Source: Primula veris
Taxonomy: Eukaryota > Streptophyta > Magnoliopsida > Ericales > Primulaceae
DNA: 64,000 nt
NCBI GenBank assembly: GCA_963682055.1
Contig: OY821750.1
Coordinates: 10,108,501 to 10,172,500, forward strand
Direction: 5' to 3'
Positions 32,701-44,000 of the stretch are shown here, piece by piece. Both the position numbers and the translations under genes were made by a program. The notes under the pieces are model-generated. The model was not told the origin of the DNA. It saw only the letters and a program-made list of their open reading frames with translations, and did no database searches. How positions within the stretch are numbered: the stretch's first letter is position 1; the number at the start of each line of letters is the position of its first letter.

Positions 32701-35700
32701 AATGTACAGAAAGTATATTTCTCCGAAAAACTGGTTGTCTTCTTCTTATAAAAAAATGAATTGGGTTTGGAAGGTTAAAACTAAAAATGACTTAATTGAC
32801 AATAATAAAGCTGTCATTACTTCTTTAAATGTTGTTACTACTAATGAATGGTACTTTGACAGTGGCTGCTCTAAGCATATGGCAGGTAATGCAAGTGCTT
32901 TCAAAAATGTCATTAACCTTACAGGAAATACTGTTGTGTTTGGTGGTGGAGACACATGTAAAATAATTGGAAAAGGAATCTTGAACAAAACTGAAATGCC
33001 TGAAATTAATGATGTATTTATTGTAGATGGTTTAAAAGCTAATCTTATTAGTATTAGCCAACTCTATGATAACCACATGTTTGTTCAGTTTAACAAAGAT
33101 AAGTGTCTGATTACTGATGTGAATGATGACTTGATCATGACAGGAGTTAGATCAGCAAATAGTTGCTATGTTTTTGAGAAAACTGAAAAAGGATTACCTG
33201 AGAGTAGGTGCAATCAAGCTATAACCAATAATGTTGATATTTGGCATAAAAGGCTTGGTCATGTGAATTATAAAACCTTGGATAAACTTGTTAGAAAAGA
33301 ACTGATAAGATGCATTCCTAATCTCAGGATTAAATCTCAATGTGTGTGGTGATTGTGCTATAGGCAAACAAACAAAGAGTACTCATAAAAGTACTAGTCA
33401 GATTTATACCAAGAGAGTATTAGAACTTCTTCATATTGACCTAATGGGTCCTATGCAAACTAAAAGTATTGGTGGTAAAAGTATATTCTAGTAGTTGTAA
33501 ATGATTTCTCTAGATACTCTTGGGTGGTGTTCTTAAAAGATAGAAATGAAACTTTTGAACTGTTTAAAACACTTTGCTTGAAACTGCAACTTGAAAAAGG
33601 ATCCACTATTGGTAAAATTGTTAGGGTCAGAAATGATCATGGAACTGAATTTGAAAATAGTAAGTTCAGAAATTTCTGCAATTCTCTAGGGATAAGTCAT
33701 GAGTTTTCAGCTCCAAAAATTCCACAACAAAATGGTGTAGTGGAAAGGAAAAATAGAACCATTCAAGAAATGGCTAGAGTCATGCTTAAATCTAAGAAAC
33801 TTGCCAAAAGATTTTGGGCTGAAGCTGTGAATACTGCATGTTATATTGTTAATAGAGTATATCTTACAAAAGGTACTAACATGACTGCCTATGAAATTTG
33901 GAAAGCTAGAAAACCTAATGTCAAGTATTTTCAAGTATTTGGTTGTGTTTGTTACAATCTTAAGGATAAAGAATATCTTGGGAAATTTGACCCCAAAAGT
34001 GATAAAGGTGTATTCCTTGGTTATGCTCAAAACAGTAGAGCTTTCAGAGTCTATAATCTAAGAACAAAATGTGTCATGGAATCATATAATGTGTTATTTG
34101 ATGATTTGAAAGATGTCTATGAGACTACAGGTGATGATGATGAGTCTGGAATCAAAAGTAAAGACATAGAAGAAACTCATCAAAGTGATAGTCCTGTAGA
34201 GGTTGGAAGTCCAGTTGCAACCGAGGTTGGAATCTAGAGTACAACAGATTCTGATGAAGAAGAAGATGGCCCTCCAATCCAACCTACAATTAAAACTCGT
34301 TATGCTAGGACTCAGAAGAATCACTCTCTTGAAGATGTCATAGGAGAAGTCAACTCAGGCATAAAAACCAGAGGTAAAAGAAGTAATGTTGTTCACTTTG
34401 CTTGCTATCTTTCTCAGTTAGAAACTAAGAATATAAAAGAGGCTTTGGAAGATAGTGAATGGATTTTAGCTATGCAAGATGAGCTGTCTCAATTTGAGAG
34501 AAATGATGTGTGGACTTTAGTACCCAGACCAATCAATAAAAATGTCATAGGTACTAAATGGATCTTTAGGAATAAGAGTGATGAAGATGGAATAATCATT
34601 AGGAATAAAGCTAGACTTGTGGCTTAAGGATACACTCAAATTGAGGGAATAGACTTTGATGAAACCTTTGCCCCTGTAGCAAGAATAGAATCTATTAGAA
34701 TGCTACTTTCTCTTGTTTGCATGTACGACTTTAAGTTATTCCAACTAGATATCAAAAGTGCCTTCTTGAATGGTAACATACAAGAAGAAGTCTATGTTAG
34801 TCAACCTAAAGGTATTGAGGATCTCAAGTTTCCTAAATATGTTTTTCTCTTGAAAAAAAGGCCCTGTATGGTTTAAAACAAGCTCCTAGAGCTTGGTATG
34901 AAAGGTTAACTAAGTTCCTAATTGAAAAAGGTTTTAACAGAGGAGGAGTTGGCAAAAGGTTGTTTACAAAGAAAACTCCTAAGGATATAATTGTTGCTCA
35001 AATTTATGTTGATGACATTGTGTTTGGCTCTACTTGTGATAACAAAATTGCTGAATTTATTTCTGATATGAAACTTGAGTTTGAAATGAATGGTGGAGGA
35101 GAATTAACTTACTTTCTAGGACTTCAAGTTAAGCAAAATGAAAAGGGCATTTTTCTGTGCCAAACTAATAATGCTGATAATCTTGTTAAGAAATTTGATT
35201 TAAGTGAGAGTAAAGAGAAAAGAACCCCTATGAGTACTACTCTTAAATTTTCTAAAAATGATAAGGGTAAGAGTATTTGTCCTAATCTCTATAGGTGTAT
35301 GATTGGAAGCCTTCTTTATTTGACTGCTAGCAGACCAGATCTTTGCTTAAGTGTACGAGTTTGTGCTAGATATCAGGAAAATCCTCTAGAATCTCATACT
35401 CTTGCTGTGAAAAGAATCTTAAGGTATGTTAAAGGCACTACTCACTTTGGGCTTTGGTACTCTAAAGACACAAATCACTATTTGGTTGGTTACTGTGATG
35501 CAGACTGGGCTGGTAATATAGATGATAGAAAAAGTACTTCTGGTGGTTGTTTTTATTTTGGAAATAACCTTGTGTAGTGGTTTAGTAAAAAGCAAAATTG
35601 CATTTCTTTGTCAACTGCTGAGGCTGAGTACATTGCAGCTGGTAGTGGATGCACTCAACTAATTTGAATGAAACAAATGTTAGCTGAATATAATGTCAAA

Positions 35701-35954
35701 CAAGAAGTATCAACTCTGTTTTGTGATAATAAAAGTGCTATAGATTTAGCAAGAATCCAGTGCAACATTCCAGAACTAAACATATTGATCTGAGACATCA
35801 CTTTATTAGAGAATTGGTTGAAGAAAAGAGCTTAATTTTAGAACATGTTTCAACTAAAAGACAATTACCTGATATTTTCACAAAACCCCTTGATACAAAC
35901 AAGTTTGAAACTTTAAGAAGTGATATTGGGGTATGTCACTATATATCTAATTGA
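32701..35954 (+). pseudogene. pol of family B copia (plus copy): protease, integrase, RT, RNase H
   Basis: Protease core WYFDSGCSKHM begins at 32849. Gag-pre-integrase IWHKRLGHVNYKTLD, integrase core with DLMGPMQT, RNDHGTEFEN and PQQNGVVERKN, then RT with DIKSAFLNG and YVDD (35004-35015). RNase H follows with GYCDADWAGNIDDRKS, STAEAEYIAAG and [12 protein letters not shown], ending at 35954. Breaks: frameshifts near 33345, 33480 and 34855, and stops such as CAA to TAA near 34624 and TGG to TGA near 35667. The breaks differ from those in the minus copy. Confidence 0.87.
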
Positions 35955-36888
35955 ATACTCTTGTTATATATGTTTTTCTGAGAGAAACATCAATACTTTT
36001 TTTGTCTAAGATAAGTCTTGATTGAGCTATGATGTTTGTATCTTGAAAAAGCCGTTGATTGATGTCTCAAAAATATATGTGGGATAACTTGTCCTAAAAA
36101 CCTCTCTGGTAATAGAGTTGCAAGCACAAAGTGCATATTTCATATTCAGTTGCAAGCTCAATTGCAACCACAGTTCCAACATTGTTTGAAAAACAGAAAA
36201 ATCAAAAGCGTTACAAAGAAAGTCATATTGCTTATGATCAAAGTAAGCATATGTTGGTTTCCTAAGTGAATTAAATTGATAAAGTCAAGACAAAGTCTTA
36301 AATTGCTTTTGACATCGCTTATACTCTATTCTTGCTGAGATGATCAAGCCAATTTTTGTGTAGAGAAAAAACAGATTTGTTCAATATAAGCTCTCAGTTA
36401 TAATTTTTATTGAATGGACATCCTATGAGAAATATATATTTTTGAGTAAATTGTTAGTATCTTTTGTTCAAAATTCTATAATATCTATTATTGTGTTTAT
36501 TTTGAAACAAGTCAAGTTTCCTTTATTTTTTCAATTACTTAGAAATCAGAAAAATTGGATAAATCTGTTTTAAATAGGAATGTAGATCTTTTATTCTTTG
36601 TTGTATTTGCCTTAAACAGAATCTTAATGAGTCTTTATTAAATTTGAATATATGTTGAATGAAATGTGCCTATTTTTGGGCAAAATTGGTTCAAAAAGGG
36701 GATTTGAGTACATCTTTTCAAAATTTAAAAGATATGGGCTTAATTACTATTTAACCGTGTGTTTTTACAAAGATAAAACAACACATATCAGAATCACTAT
36801 CCCTCTCTTATTTCTTTTAAAAAACACTATTTTTCTGAAAAACCTAATTTCTCGTGTTCCAAGTCCAGTTGCAACATCAGATCCAACC

Positions 36889-38166
36889 ATGTCTGATTCT
36901 TCTCACAATCAACCTGATCTGAACTATGAAGATGACAATACCCTTGGTGATTTTATGAATATGACCAAAACTCATAGAGGTTCTAAAGCTAAGGTAAGTG
37001 AATCATCCTCTCCCAAACCTAAAAGGCGTAGAATCAAGAAACATCCTGGTAGAGATACACAGAATGACCCAATTTTTGTTAAATTTGTCTATGACACTCT
37101 AAATAGTGAAGTTGATCCTAGGTTCTGAAACACAACTATATCTGACAGGTTTTCTACACTTAGCACTAGGGGAATACACTCTGAAAGATAGTTGAATCTG
37201 GCTAGTTATACGAATATTCAACTGCATGTTGAAAATTTGTTAAAAGATGTGGGTCTTGCTAGAACAATAAGCTTTCCTGAATCTTATTTTCCTGAACTAG
37301 TTAGGGAATTCTATGCTAATCTACATGGAGGAGTGTTTGATGAGGGTGATATGGCTTGTGGAAGAGTGTTTATGAGGAGTCATACTCTTGATTTTAACCC
37401 TGAATTGATTAATAAATTTTTAGGAAGTCCTAACAGACCTGAGGATGATCTAGACTGTGATATACATTCTGTAGCTTTGGCAATTACAGGGAAAGATGAC
37501 CAGTTTGATGGAAATTCCATTAAAACATTTGCTTTGACTCTCAGTGCAGCTGTGTTGCACAAAATTTCTAAGTTTAATTGGACTTCAACCAAACAACCCT
37601 CTAAGATTACCAAAGATATGGTTGTGCTCATTTATAGGATTATGTCTAAAATTCCCATAGACTTTGGTAAGCATGTATTCAATCTGGTAAGAGAATTTTC
37701 TGATGTCAAATCTAGCACTGTCTTGCTACCTTTTTCCTGCTTAATCTCTGGTATTCTTCTGTTACAAGTGGAATTGGTACCCCCTTCTTTGATAAATCCC
37801 TTACTGCAATCCTTTGAAAAATCCACAAAATGCTCTTCTGCTCTCTATATCTCTGCTAAACTTCTAAAGAAATGTCATATCAATGACATTACTGATGAAA
37901 AGGGAAAAGAAAAAGAGTCTACTAGTGCTCCTCCTAAGAAGAAGGGTATTAGAAGGTATCTGCTACAACAACTAGTTGCAAATCAAGAAAAAAAGGCTGA
38001 GTTAGACACCCATGACTATGACCTCAATAAGCTACTCAGAAACCTCAAGGAAAGTGACAATGAGAGTGACAGTGACGGTGGGTACCCCTTAAGCAGTGAA
38101 GATGAAGATGTAGTCAGTGATGAACCTGTTTCTAGAAGAGCTCCTCATTCTAGAAGGCCTTTTTAA
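36889..38166 (+). pseudogene. Envelope-like third ORF of family B copia, two premature stops
   Basis: A single frame runs from the ATG at 36889 (MSDSSHNQPD) to 38166, about 425 codons, interrupted only by TGA at 37126 and TAG at 37189. The N-terminus has a basic segment (KPKRRRIKKH). The middle (FPESYFPELVREFYANL, RVFMRSHTLDFNPELINKFLG) resembles the third-ORF/putative plant transposon protein family of Sireviruses. Two hydrophobic patches lie around 37690-37790, and the C-terminus is acidic and Ser-rich. No signal peptide is seen, so an envelope role is only historical naming. It is the least damaged frame in the element. Confidence 0.72.
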
Positions 38167-38540
38167 GACCTAGTTTGTCCTGGTTGTGACAAATAGGGGG
38201 AGAAAAATGAAAGTTTATGCTTTATGTTTGTTTCAATTTCTGCAAATTATGTGTTAAAACTATCTTGTGTCAGTCTTTTTGGCTTTATGCTTGTTCTGCA
38301 ACTTGTTTCTGAACTATGTTTCTTAATGATTGAATAAGTTCTGTAACAGTGATGAATGGATGGTTATTTGAGTTTATAAATTATCTACAATTCTAACTTG
38401 GATGGGGAGTTTAAGTGGTTAACTCAAAAGCACTGCAATGATAAAATACACTAAATACTGTGTGTGCTAACAAATTTGCAGGTGGAGCTGTTTTTGAATA
38501 AACTCAGATTATTTGTAATATCCAATGACAAAGGGGGGGA
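38167..38540 (+). other. 3' untranslated region and polypurine tract of family B copia
   Basis: Non-coding. Contains TAGGGGGAGAAAAATG near 38195 and ACAAAGGGGGGGA at 38528-38540, the second directly before the LTR remnant. Two G-rich polypurine runs are common in this clade. Confidence 0.65.
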
Positions 38541-38885
38541 TTGAAAAATGAAAACAATGGTGGGATGCCATTGAATTTTTGAGTGATAGTTATAAGGTTG
38601 GAGCAATATAGAGATAGGAAGAAAAATCTAGAGGGAGTCTGAGAGTTTTTTATTAAGAATTGAATCCTATATTGTAAGTCATTATAATATTATTAATCTG
38701 GGTAAGTGCCCCGGAGACGTAGCCTAGTTGGGTGAACTCCGTTGTTAAATGTGCGTGTGATTTAATTAAAGTGCATTTAATAATTCCAGTTTTGTCCATC
38801 ATTATACTTAGGTTTAAACCTCCGTTGTAACTGTACTTGGAACCTAACTGCATAACTGCAAATAGAACAGCGGATAGGAATTTCA
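38541..38885 (+). repeat. 3' LTR of family B copia, lacking its first ~770 bp
   Basis: Homologous to 30660-31002 of the 5' LTR and ending GGAATTTCA before CTTAA. The first about 767 bases present in the 5' LTR are missing, with the join placed exactly after the polypurine tract. Confidence 0.85.
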
Positions 38886-39177
38886 CTTAACCCTCACACT
38901 CAACTCAAAAGTATTTAGAGAGAGAGAAAGTAGGAGAATGTATATAGCTCTTATTACTCACTCGAAACTTGATGATTACAAATGAGAGGGGTCATCCTCT
39001 TATATACAAGTCTAGGGAATGATCTAGATCCTTATCCCATCTTCTACCTTCTATTACATTCTATACATATCCATACCCTTCTAGAGGGTTCCGTTACACT
39101 CTCCCATATTCTAATATAGTCTAATACATTCTAGAATTACATAGTAAGTAGTAGAATTACATTCTAGAGGGTCCGTG

Positions 39178-41894
39178 TTATGCTTCATCCATAGCATTCA
39201 CCCCCACTGGATTTAGCGACGTCCTCGTTGCTATCGCCTTGGCTTTTTCCCCTGCTCTGTTCCATTCCTTGTAAAAGTCTTCTATCTTTTCCTTGAATTG
39301 ACATAATGTGTCTTCATGCTCCCAACTAGCTTCGTTGTAAGGCAATCCCTTCCACTTGACCAGATATTTCTCATATGCCTTGTGCATCCATCTTCTTGAT
39401 TTTATCCTCGAGGCTAATATACACTCGGCCTCCCTTTCATGCGCGACGGTTACTGACATTGGAGCTCTTTGGGATACATCTCTACTTGGGTCCTCCTTGT
39501 CTTCGTAGTAGGGCTTTAGAAGGCTAATGGAAAACCGGATGTAACATTTGCAACTTTGGTGGGAGCTCCAACTTATAAGACACTTTGCCAACTCTTTTTA
39601 ATACTCGAAAGGGTCCTTTGTACCTTCGCACCAATCCTTTGTGTAGTTCTTTGAAGGTCTTGGATTGGTGGAGCATAAGTTTAACCAAGACAAGTTCTCC
39701 TTCTTGAAATTCCACTAATCTCCTCTTTTCATCCGCCCACTTCTTCATTTTCTTGGACGCCTTTGCAAGGTAGGCTCTTGCCATCTCAGATTTCTCTTGA
39801 ATCCCTTTTGCAAACTTATAAGCTACCCCGGGACTCTTTCCCGAATATCCAGTCGCAACCGTGTTGGGGGTAAGTGGTTGTTGTCCCGTAGCTAGTTGGA
39901 ATGGACTCGTTCCCGTTGCTTCGCTCTTTTGTAAGTTATAGGAGAATTGGGCCACATCGAGCAACTTAACCCAATCTTTTTTATTAGCACTCACATAGTG
40001 CCTCAAATATAGTTCCAAGATCGCATTTATCCACTCCGTTTGACCATCGATTTGGGGGTGAAAGCTCGTTGAGAAGTTTAGATCGGACCCCATCATTTTA
40101 CACAACTCAGTCCAAAATCGCCCGGTAAATCGCGAGTCTCGATCACTAACAATAGTTTTCGGGACTCCCCAATATTTCACCACTTGCTTGAAAAATAATT
40201 GGGCCTTCACTTCCGCCGTACATTCTTTTGGACCCGGTATAAACACTCCACATTTTGAAAAGCGGTCTACCACCACAATTATAGAGCAACTTCCATCCAA
40301 TTTTGGTAGGCAAGTGATGTAGTCCATAGAGATACTTTCCCACGGTATTTATGATGTGGGAAGTGGTTTGAGTAACCCACCTGGCTTCTTTTGTTCCATC
40401 TTGTCTTGTTGGCACACAAGGCAAGTCTTCACGTACAACTCAACATCGTCATGCATTTTTGGCGTATAATATCCGTCTTCGAGGAGCGCAAGGGTGCGGT
40501 GTACACGAGGGTGTCCAGCCCATTTCGAATCGTGGCATCCTTTAAGTATTTCTCTTCTCAAACTCCCCCATTTCGGAACGTATACCCGCTCGCCTTTAGT
40601 GTATAAGAGACCCTCCTTTAGCCAAAATTTCCTCATCTTTTCTTGGCTAACATAATCGATCATCATCTTAGCTCTAGGGTCATGCTCCATTCCTTCTTTA
40701 ATCTTCTCCAATAAGGGAAATTCGGGTTTGCTCATAGCAGCAAGTTCGGCTTTTCGACTTAGGGCATCAGCGACAACGTTGCACTTTCCCGATTTATATT
40801 CCAACTCATAATCAAACTCGGCAAGAAATTTTTGCCACCTTGCTTGCTTCGGGGATATCTTCTTTTGGGTGAGGAAGTAATTTCTGGCCACATTGTCGGT
40901 TTTTACAACAAACTTACTCCCCAAGAGGTAGTGTCTCCAAGTTCTAAGGCAATGCACCACCGCAGTCATTTCCTTCTCTTGCACCGTGTACCTTCGTTCG
41001 ACATCATTAAGCTTCCGACTCTCATAGGCGATCGGGTGATCTTCTTGCAGCAACACCCCTCCAATAGCAAAATCGGAAGCATCGGTGTGCACCTCGTACG
41101 ACTTAGTATAATCGGGAAGAGCTAGGACGGGTTCTTCTATTACCGCCATCTTCAATTTTTGAAAGGCTCCATCACACTTCTCGTTCCAATCCCAAGATTT
41201 ATTCTTCTTCAAAAGATCAGTTAAGGGGGCCACTATCGAAGAGTACCCTTTTATAAAGCGCCGATAGTAATTAGCCAAATCTAAGAAGGGCCGAAGCTCG
41301 GGAACCTTCTTTGGTGGCTCCCATTCTTGTATCGCCTTAACTTTGGCTTTATGCATCCTTAGCTTCCCACTTCCGACTTTGTGTCCAAGTAAGGACACTT
41401 CACCCCGAGCAAATTCACACTTTTCTTTCTTTACACAGAGGCTATTTTCCTTCAAGACTTGGAAAACTTGTCGTAGGTGATCAATATGTTTCTCCAAGGT
41501 TTTTACTATAGATAACGATGTCATCCAAGTACACTACCACGAAGCAATCCAAGAAGGGTTGGAAAACCTTATTCTTTAATGTACAAAACATAGCCGGAGC
41601 ATTCGTCAAACCAAAAGGCATAACAAGAAATTCAAAGGAACCATACCGGGTAACGCAAGCTGTTTTTTCCTCATCTCCGTGAGCGATACGAACTTGTTAG
41701 TACCCCGATCTCAAGTCTAATTTTGAGAATCATCTAGCACCACCAAGTTGATCGAATAAATCGCCAATAAGCGGGATAGGATACTTATTCTTTACCGTGA
41801 TCTTGTTTAGATCCCGATAATCAATACACATTCAGAGGGAGCCATCATGCTTCTTTTGAAACAACTCCGGGGCACCGTAGGGAGCTTTCGAAGG
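39178..41894 (-). pseudogene. RT, RNase H, integrase and chromodomain of gypsy chromovirus
   Basis: RT is interrupted (stops near 41826 and 41700; YLDD at about 41530-41545) and then open from 41524. RNase H has TDASDFAIGGVL and WRHYLLGSKFVVKTDN. Integrase has the HHCC zinc region (GHPRVHRTLALL...TCLVCQQDK) and the catalytic core (DRFSKCGVFIP, VSDRDSRFTGRFW, STSFHPQIDGQTE) in a shifted frame from 40327. The C-terminal frame 39591-39178 carries a chromodomain (ECILASRIKSRRW, KYLVKWKGLPYNEASWE) that would direct integration to chromatin marks. Frame changes lie at about 40340 and 39560. Confidence 0.87.
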
Positions 41895-42593
41895 TTAGAT
41901 ATATCCCGCATCCAATAGATTCTTCAATTGTCTCCTTAACTCTTTCAACTCCGGTAGAGCCATTCGATAGTGTGCCATAGAGGGCGGTTTGACACCCGGG
42001 ACAAGCCCAATCTTGTGATCCACCTCTCGCCTAGGTGGTAGCACTTTGGGTAACTCGGTAGGCATCACTTCCTTAAACCCATCAGGGACCTTTGAAACTT
42101 CTCCTGGAACTTTTTCAAAGGGTGAGGCCGGTGGTTCATCTATTTTGAGGACGGCAAGGTATGTCGGTTGGTTTTTCTTGAGGCCTTTAGTCACTTGCAT
42201 CGCCGACATAGACTTTGCTTTGAGGGCATTCTCTCTCGCCATCGGGACCATACAAGCACTTCCGTCTCCCATAATACACATGTTATCGGAGAAGGGAATA
42301 GGGAAAGCTTGCGCACTATCTAGAAACTCCATACCAAGGACCATCAGAAAGTCATCCATCTCAACTACTGAAAAGTTCACCTTACCACCCCACTCCCCAA
42401 TATGTAGCCCTACTCCACGAGCTACTCCATATATCGGTTTAGCACTAGAGTTCACCATCTTAAGCCAACCATTTTCCCTGGTGTAGATTATACCTAAGCG
42501 TTTGGCCTCACCTACCTCAAGGAAATTATGTGAAGCACCGGTATCAAGTAAAGATCTAGATTGGAGTCCATTTACTATAGACATAACAAACAT
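41895..42593 (-). pseudogene. Aspartic protease and linker of gypsy chromovirus
   Basis: The DTGASHNFL motif at about 42520-42545 is the retropepsin active site. The frame continues through the domain (VVEMDDFLMVLGMEFL) into the start of RT (MALPELKELRRQLKNLLDAGYI) and stops at 41895 where PSKAPYGAP would follow. Confidence 0.85.
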
Positions 42594-42643
42594 TCATCCA
42601 TTCTTCTTAACCTTCATGACTTCCACCTCCGTGTTGATCGAGT

Positions 42644-43184
42644 TTAACAAGTGTAGAGATCCCATCTTAGCCTCCTACTCCTTTTGTTCCTCATGTTCTT
42701 GAAGAAGGGAAGATAGCTTTCCTCTTTGTGGACAATCTTGGATAGAATGGGGACCGCTACAAAGGTAGCATTCAAATTTGGGTCTTTCTCCTTTTCTATC
42801 ATAGGATGGCCTCCTTTGAAAGGTGAATTGCTTGCGTTCACCTCCCATGACGTGTTTATCCTTGTCTTCCCCACTTTTCCCTTTAAAGTCCCTTTGATCC
42901 TTAGAAAACTTGAACCTTGGAGCCGTATGTTCACTCTTTTTATATTCCACAAGGGATTACGCAATTGCGATAGCACTAGCAAGGTTTTGTGGTTCCCTCC
43001 TTTCCACTTCAACCTTAGCCCAATGTTGTAGCCCATCGATGAAGTTGATTAGAGATTCCACTTTGGTTATGTTCAGAATCTCCAAGAGTAGCTCTGTAAT
43101 TCTTTCACATACTCTTTCACCGAACTTTTGTGAGTGAGACGCCTCAACTTAATTCGGCCTCCTTGTATGAATTCTCCGGGTAGA
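42644..43184 (-). pseudogene. gag (partial) of gypsy chromovirus
   Basis: The minus reading begins mid-gene with EHYFLPGEFIQGGRIKLRRL. It continues KSSVKEYVKELQS, then AKVEVERREPQNLASAIAIA, a basic Gln/Lys-rich linker and a knuckle CYLCSGPHSIQDC (about 42730-42770). A frame change near 43080, a stop near 42960 and the end at 42675 break it. It lacks the N-terminal part, lost at the 43184/43185 junction. Confidence 0.8.
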
Positions 43185-43939
43185 AAGTAATGTTCATAAA
43201 CACTTTTGTACATTTATACTCACATCATTCTCTCCCAAATACCAAACTCTCACACTCTCTTTCAACCTCCATCAATACCACAAACCCAAAACTCAATTAA
43301 AGAGAAAAAATCTCAAAAAAGGAAAAACGATGAGAAAAGAGATCAAGCTCTAGCAACATCAAAAGCTCACCAATTAGCTTATTTATAAGCAACAAAATAG
43401 TGAGTGTGGTTATATTATTTTAAAAAGCAAACTTATAAGCTCAATTGTGAGTGAGTGTTTGGGTAGAGTATTATTAAGCAAGTGTCAGCTTAAAAGCTCT
43501 AGATCAAGTCATTCGGGATACTCATAGATTGAGGGGGAGTCGTTGACTCGCCTTTTATGTACTCTTGCACTTATATCAAGATTGTATCATCGGGTAGATG
43601 GTGAGAAAATCGATTGATTAGCAAGGTAGGATTTGTAATCTTGGGAAGGAGATTATAGTGAAATACTCGGTAAAGTTAATTCCGAGGAGAGGATGTATGC
43701 GGGTTTGCCGAACCTCTATATATCGCGGTGTCAATCTCTCTTCCCTTACTCTTTATTTTCCGCAACTTATTTATTTGTGATTGTGCGTAAACTTCAATTT
43801 ATTATTTATCATCGCATATTTATTGTCGTAAATAGTTATCGAGCTATTTGGGTTGATTAGTTGCGTGTAAGTTTTAATTTCGTAAAAAACGCCTAAAAGC
43901 TTATTCACCACCTCTAAGGTTTAGCCGCATGGGGCAACA
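43185..43939 (+). repeat. 5' LTR of family A copia (3' 755 bp only)
   Basis: Near-identical to 47690-48442 (shared CTCTCACTCTCTTTCAACCT, GAGTGTTTGGGTAGAGTATT, and the GGGCAACA end). It begins within the LTR because the outer part is replaced by gypsy gag sequence. Confidence 0.87.
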
Positions 43940-44000
43940 ATTGGTATTACAGCCGATGCTCTTGCATATAGGAATCTAACGATTTAAGAGTTAAGATCTC

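Larger units (their letters stand above)
29893..38885 (+). mobile_element. Ty1-copia element, family B (Sirevirus-like), plus copy, full structure
   Basis: A 5' LTR (29893-31002), primer-binding site, gag, pol, an envelope-like ORF, polypurine tract and a 5'-truncated 3' LTR (38541-38885). The 5-bp duplication CTTAA flanks it perfectly (29888-29892 and 38886-38890). The order gag-protease-integrase-RT-RNase H-third ORF is that of Sireviruses (SIRE clade). Coding regions carry many stops, so it is not autonomous now. It sits in the 3' LTR of the gypsy element on its right. Confidence 0.92.
38886..43184 (-). mobile_element. Ty3-gypsy chromovirus, minus strand, truncated at its 5' end
   Basis: Minus-strand gag, protease, RT, RNase H, integrase and chromodomain followed by a 3' LTR start at about 39098 (AGTGTAACGGAACCC after a GGGAGAG tract). 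The LTR is cut by the family B insertion at 38886. At 43184 the gag reading stops abruptly against a family A copia LTR, so 5' LTR and gag N-terminus are missing. The C-terminal chromodomain puts it among chromoviruses; the Galadriel clade is a guess from the PFHEDKEDPSR-like motif (KPYYEDKEDPSRD). Confidence 0.88.

Noticed and set aside
38541..38885. A 345-bp LTR as the natural length for family B
   Set aside because: Both 5' LTRs (14092-15208 and 29893-31002) are homologous over 1.1 kb, so the short 3' LTR is a truncation.
40391..43137. Plus-strand ORFs over the gypsy region
   Set aside because: They are antisense shadows of the gypsy pol and gag frames.
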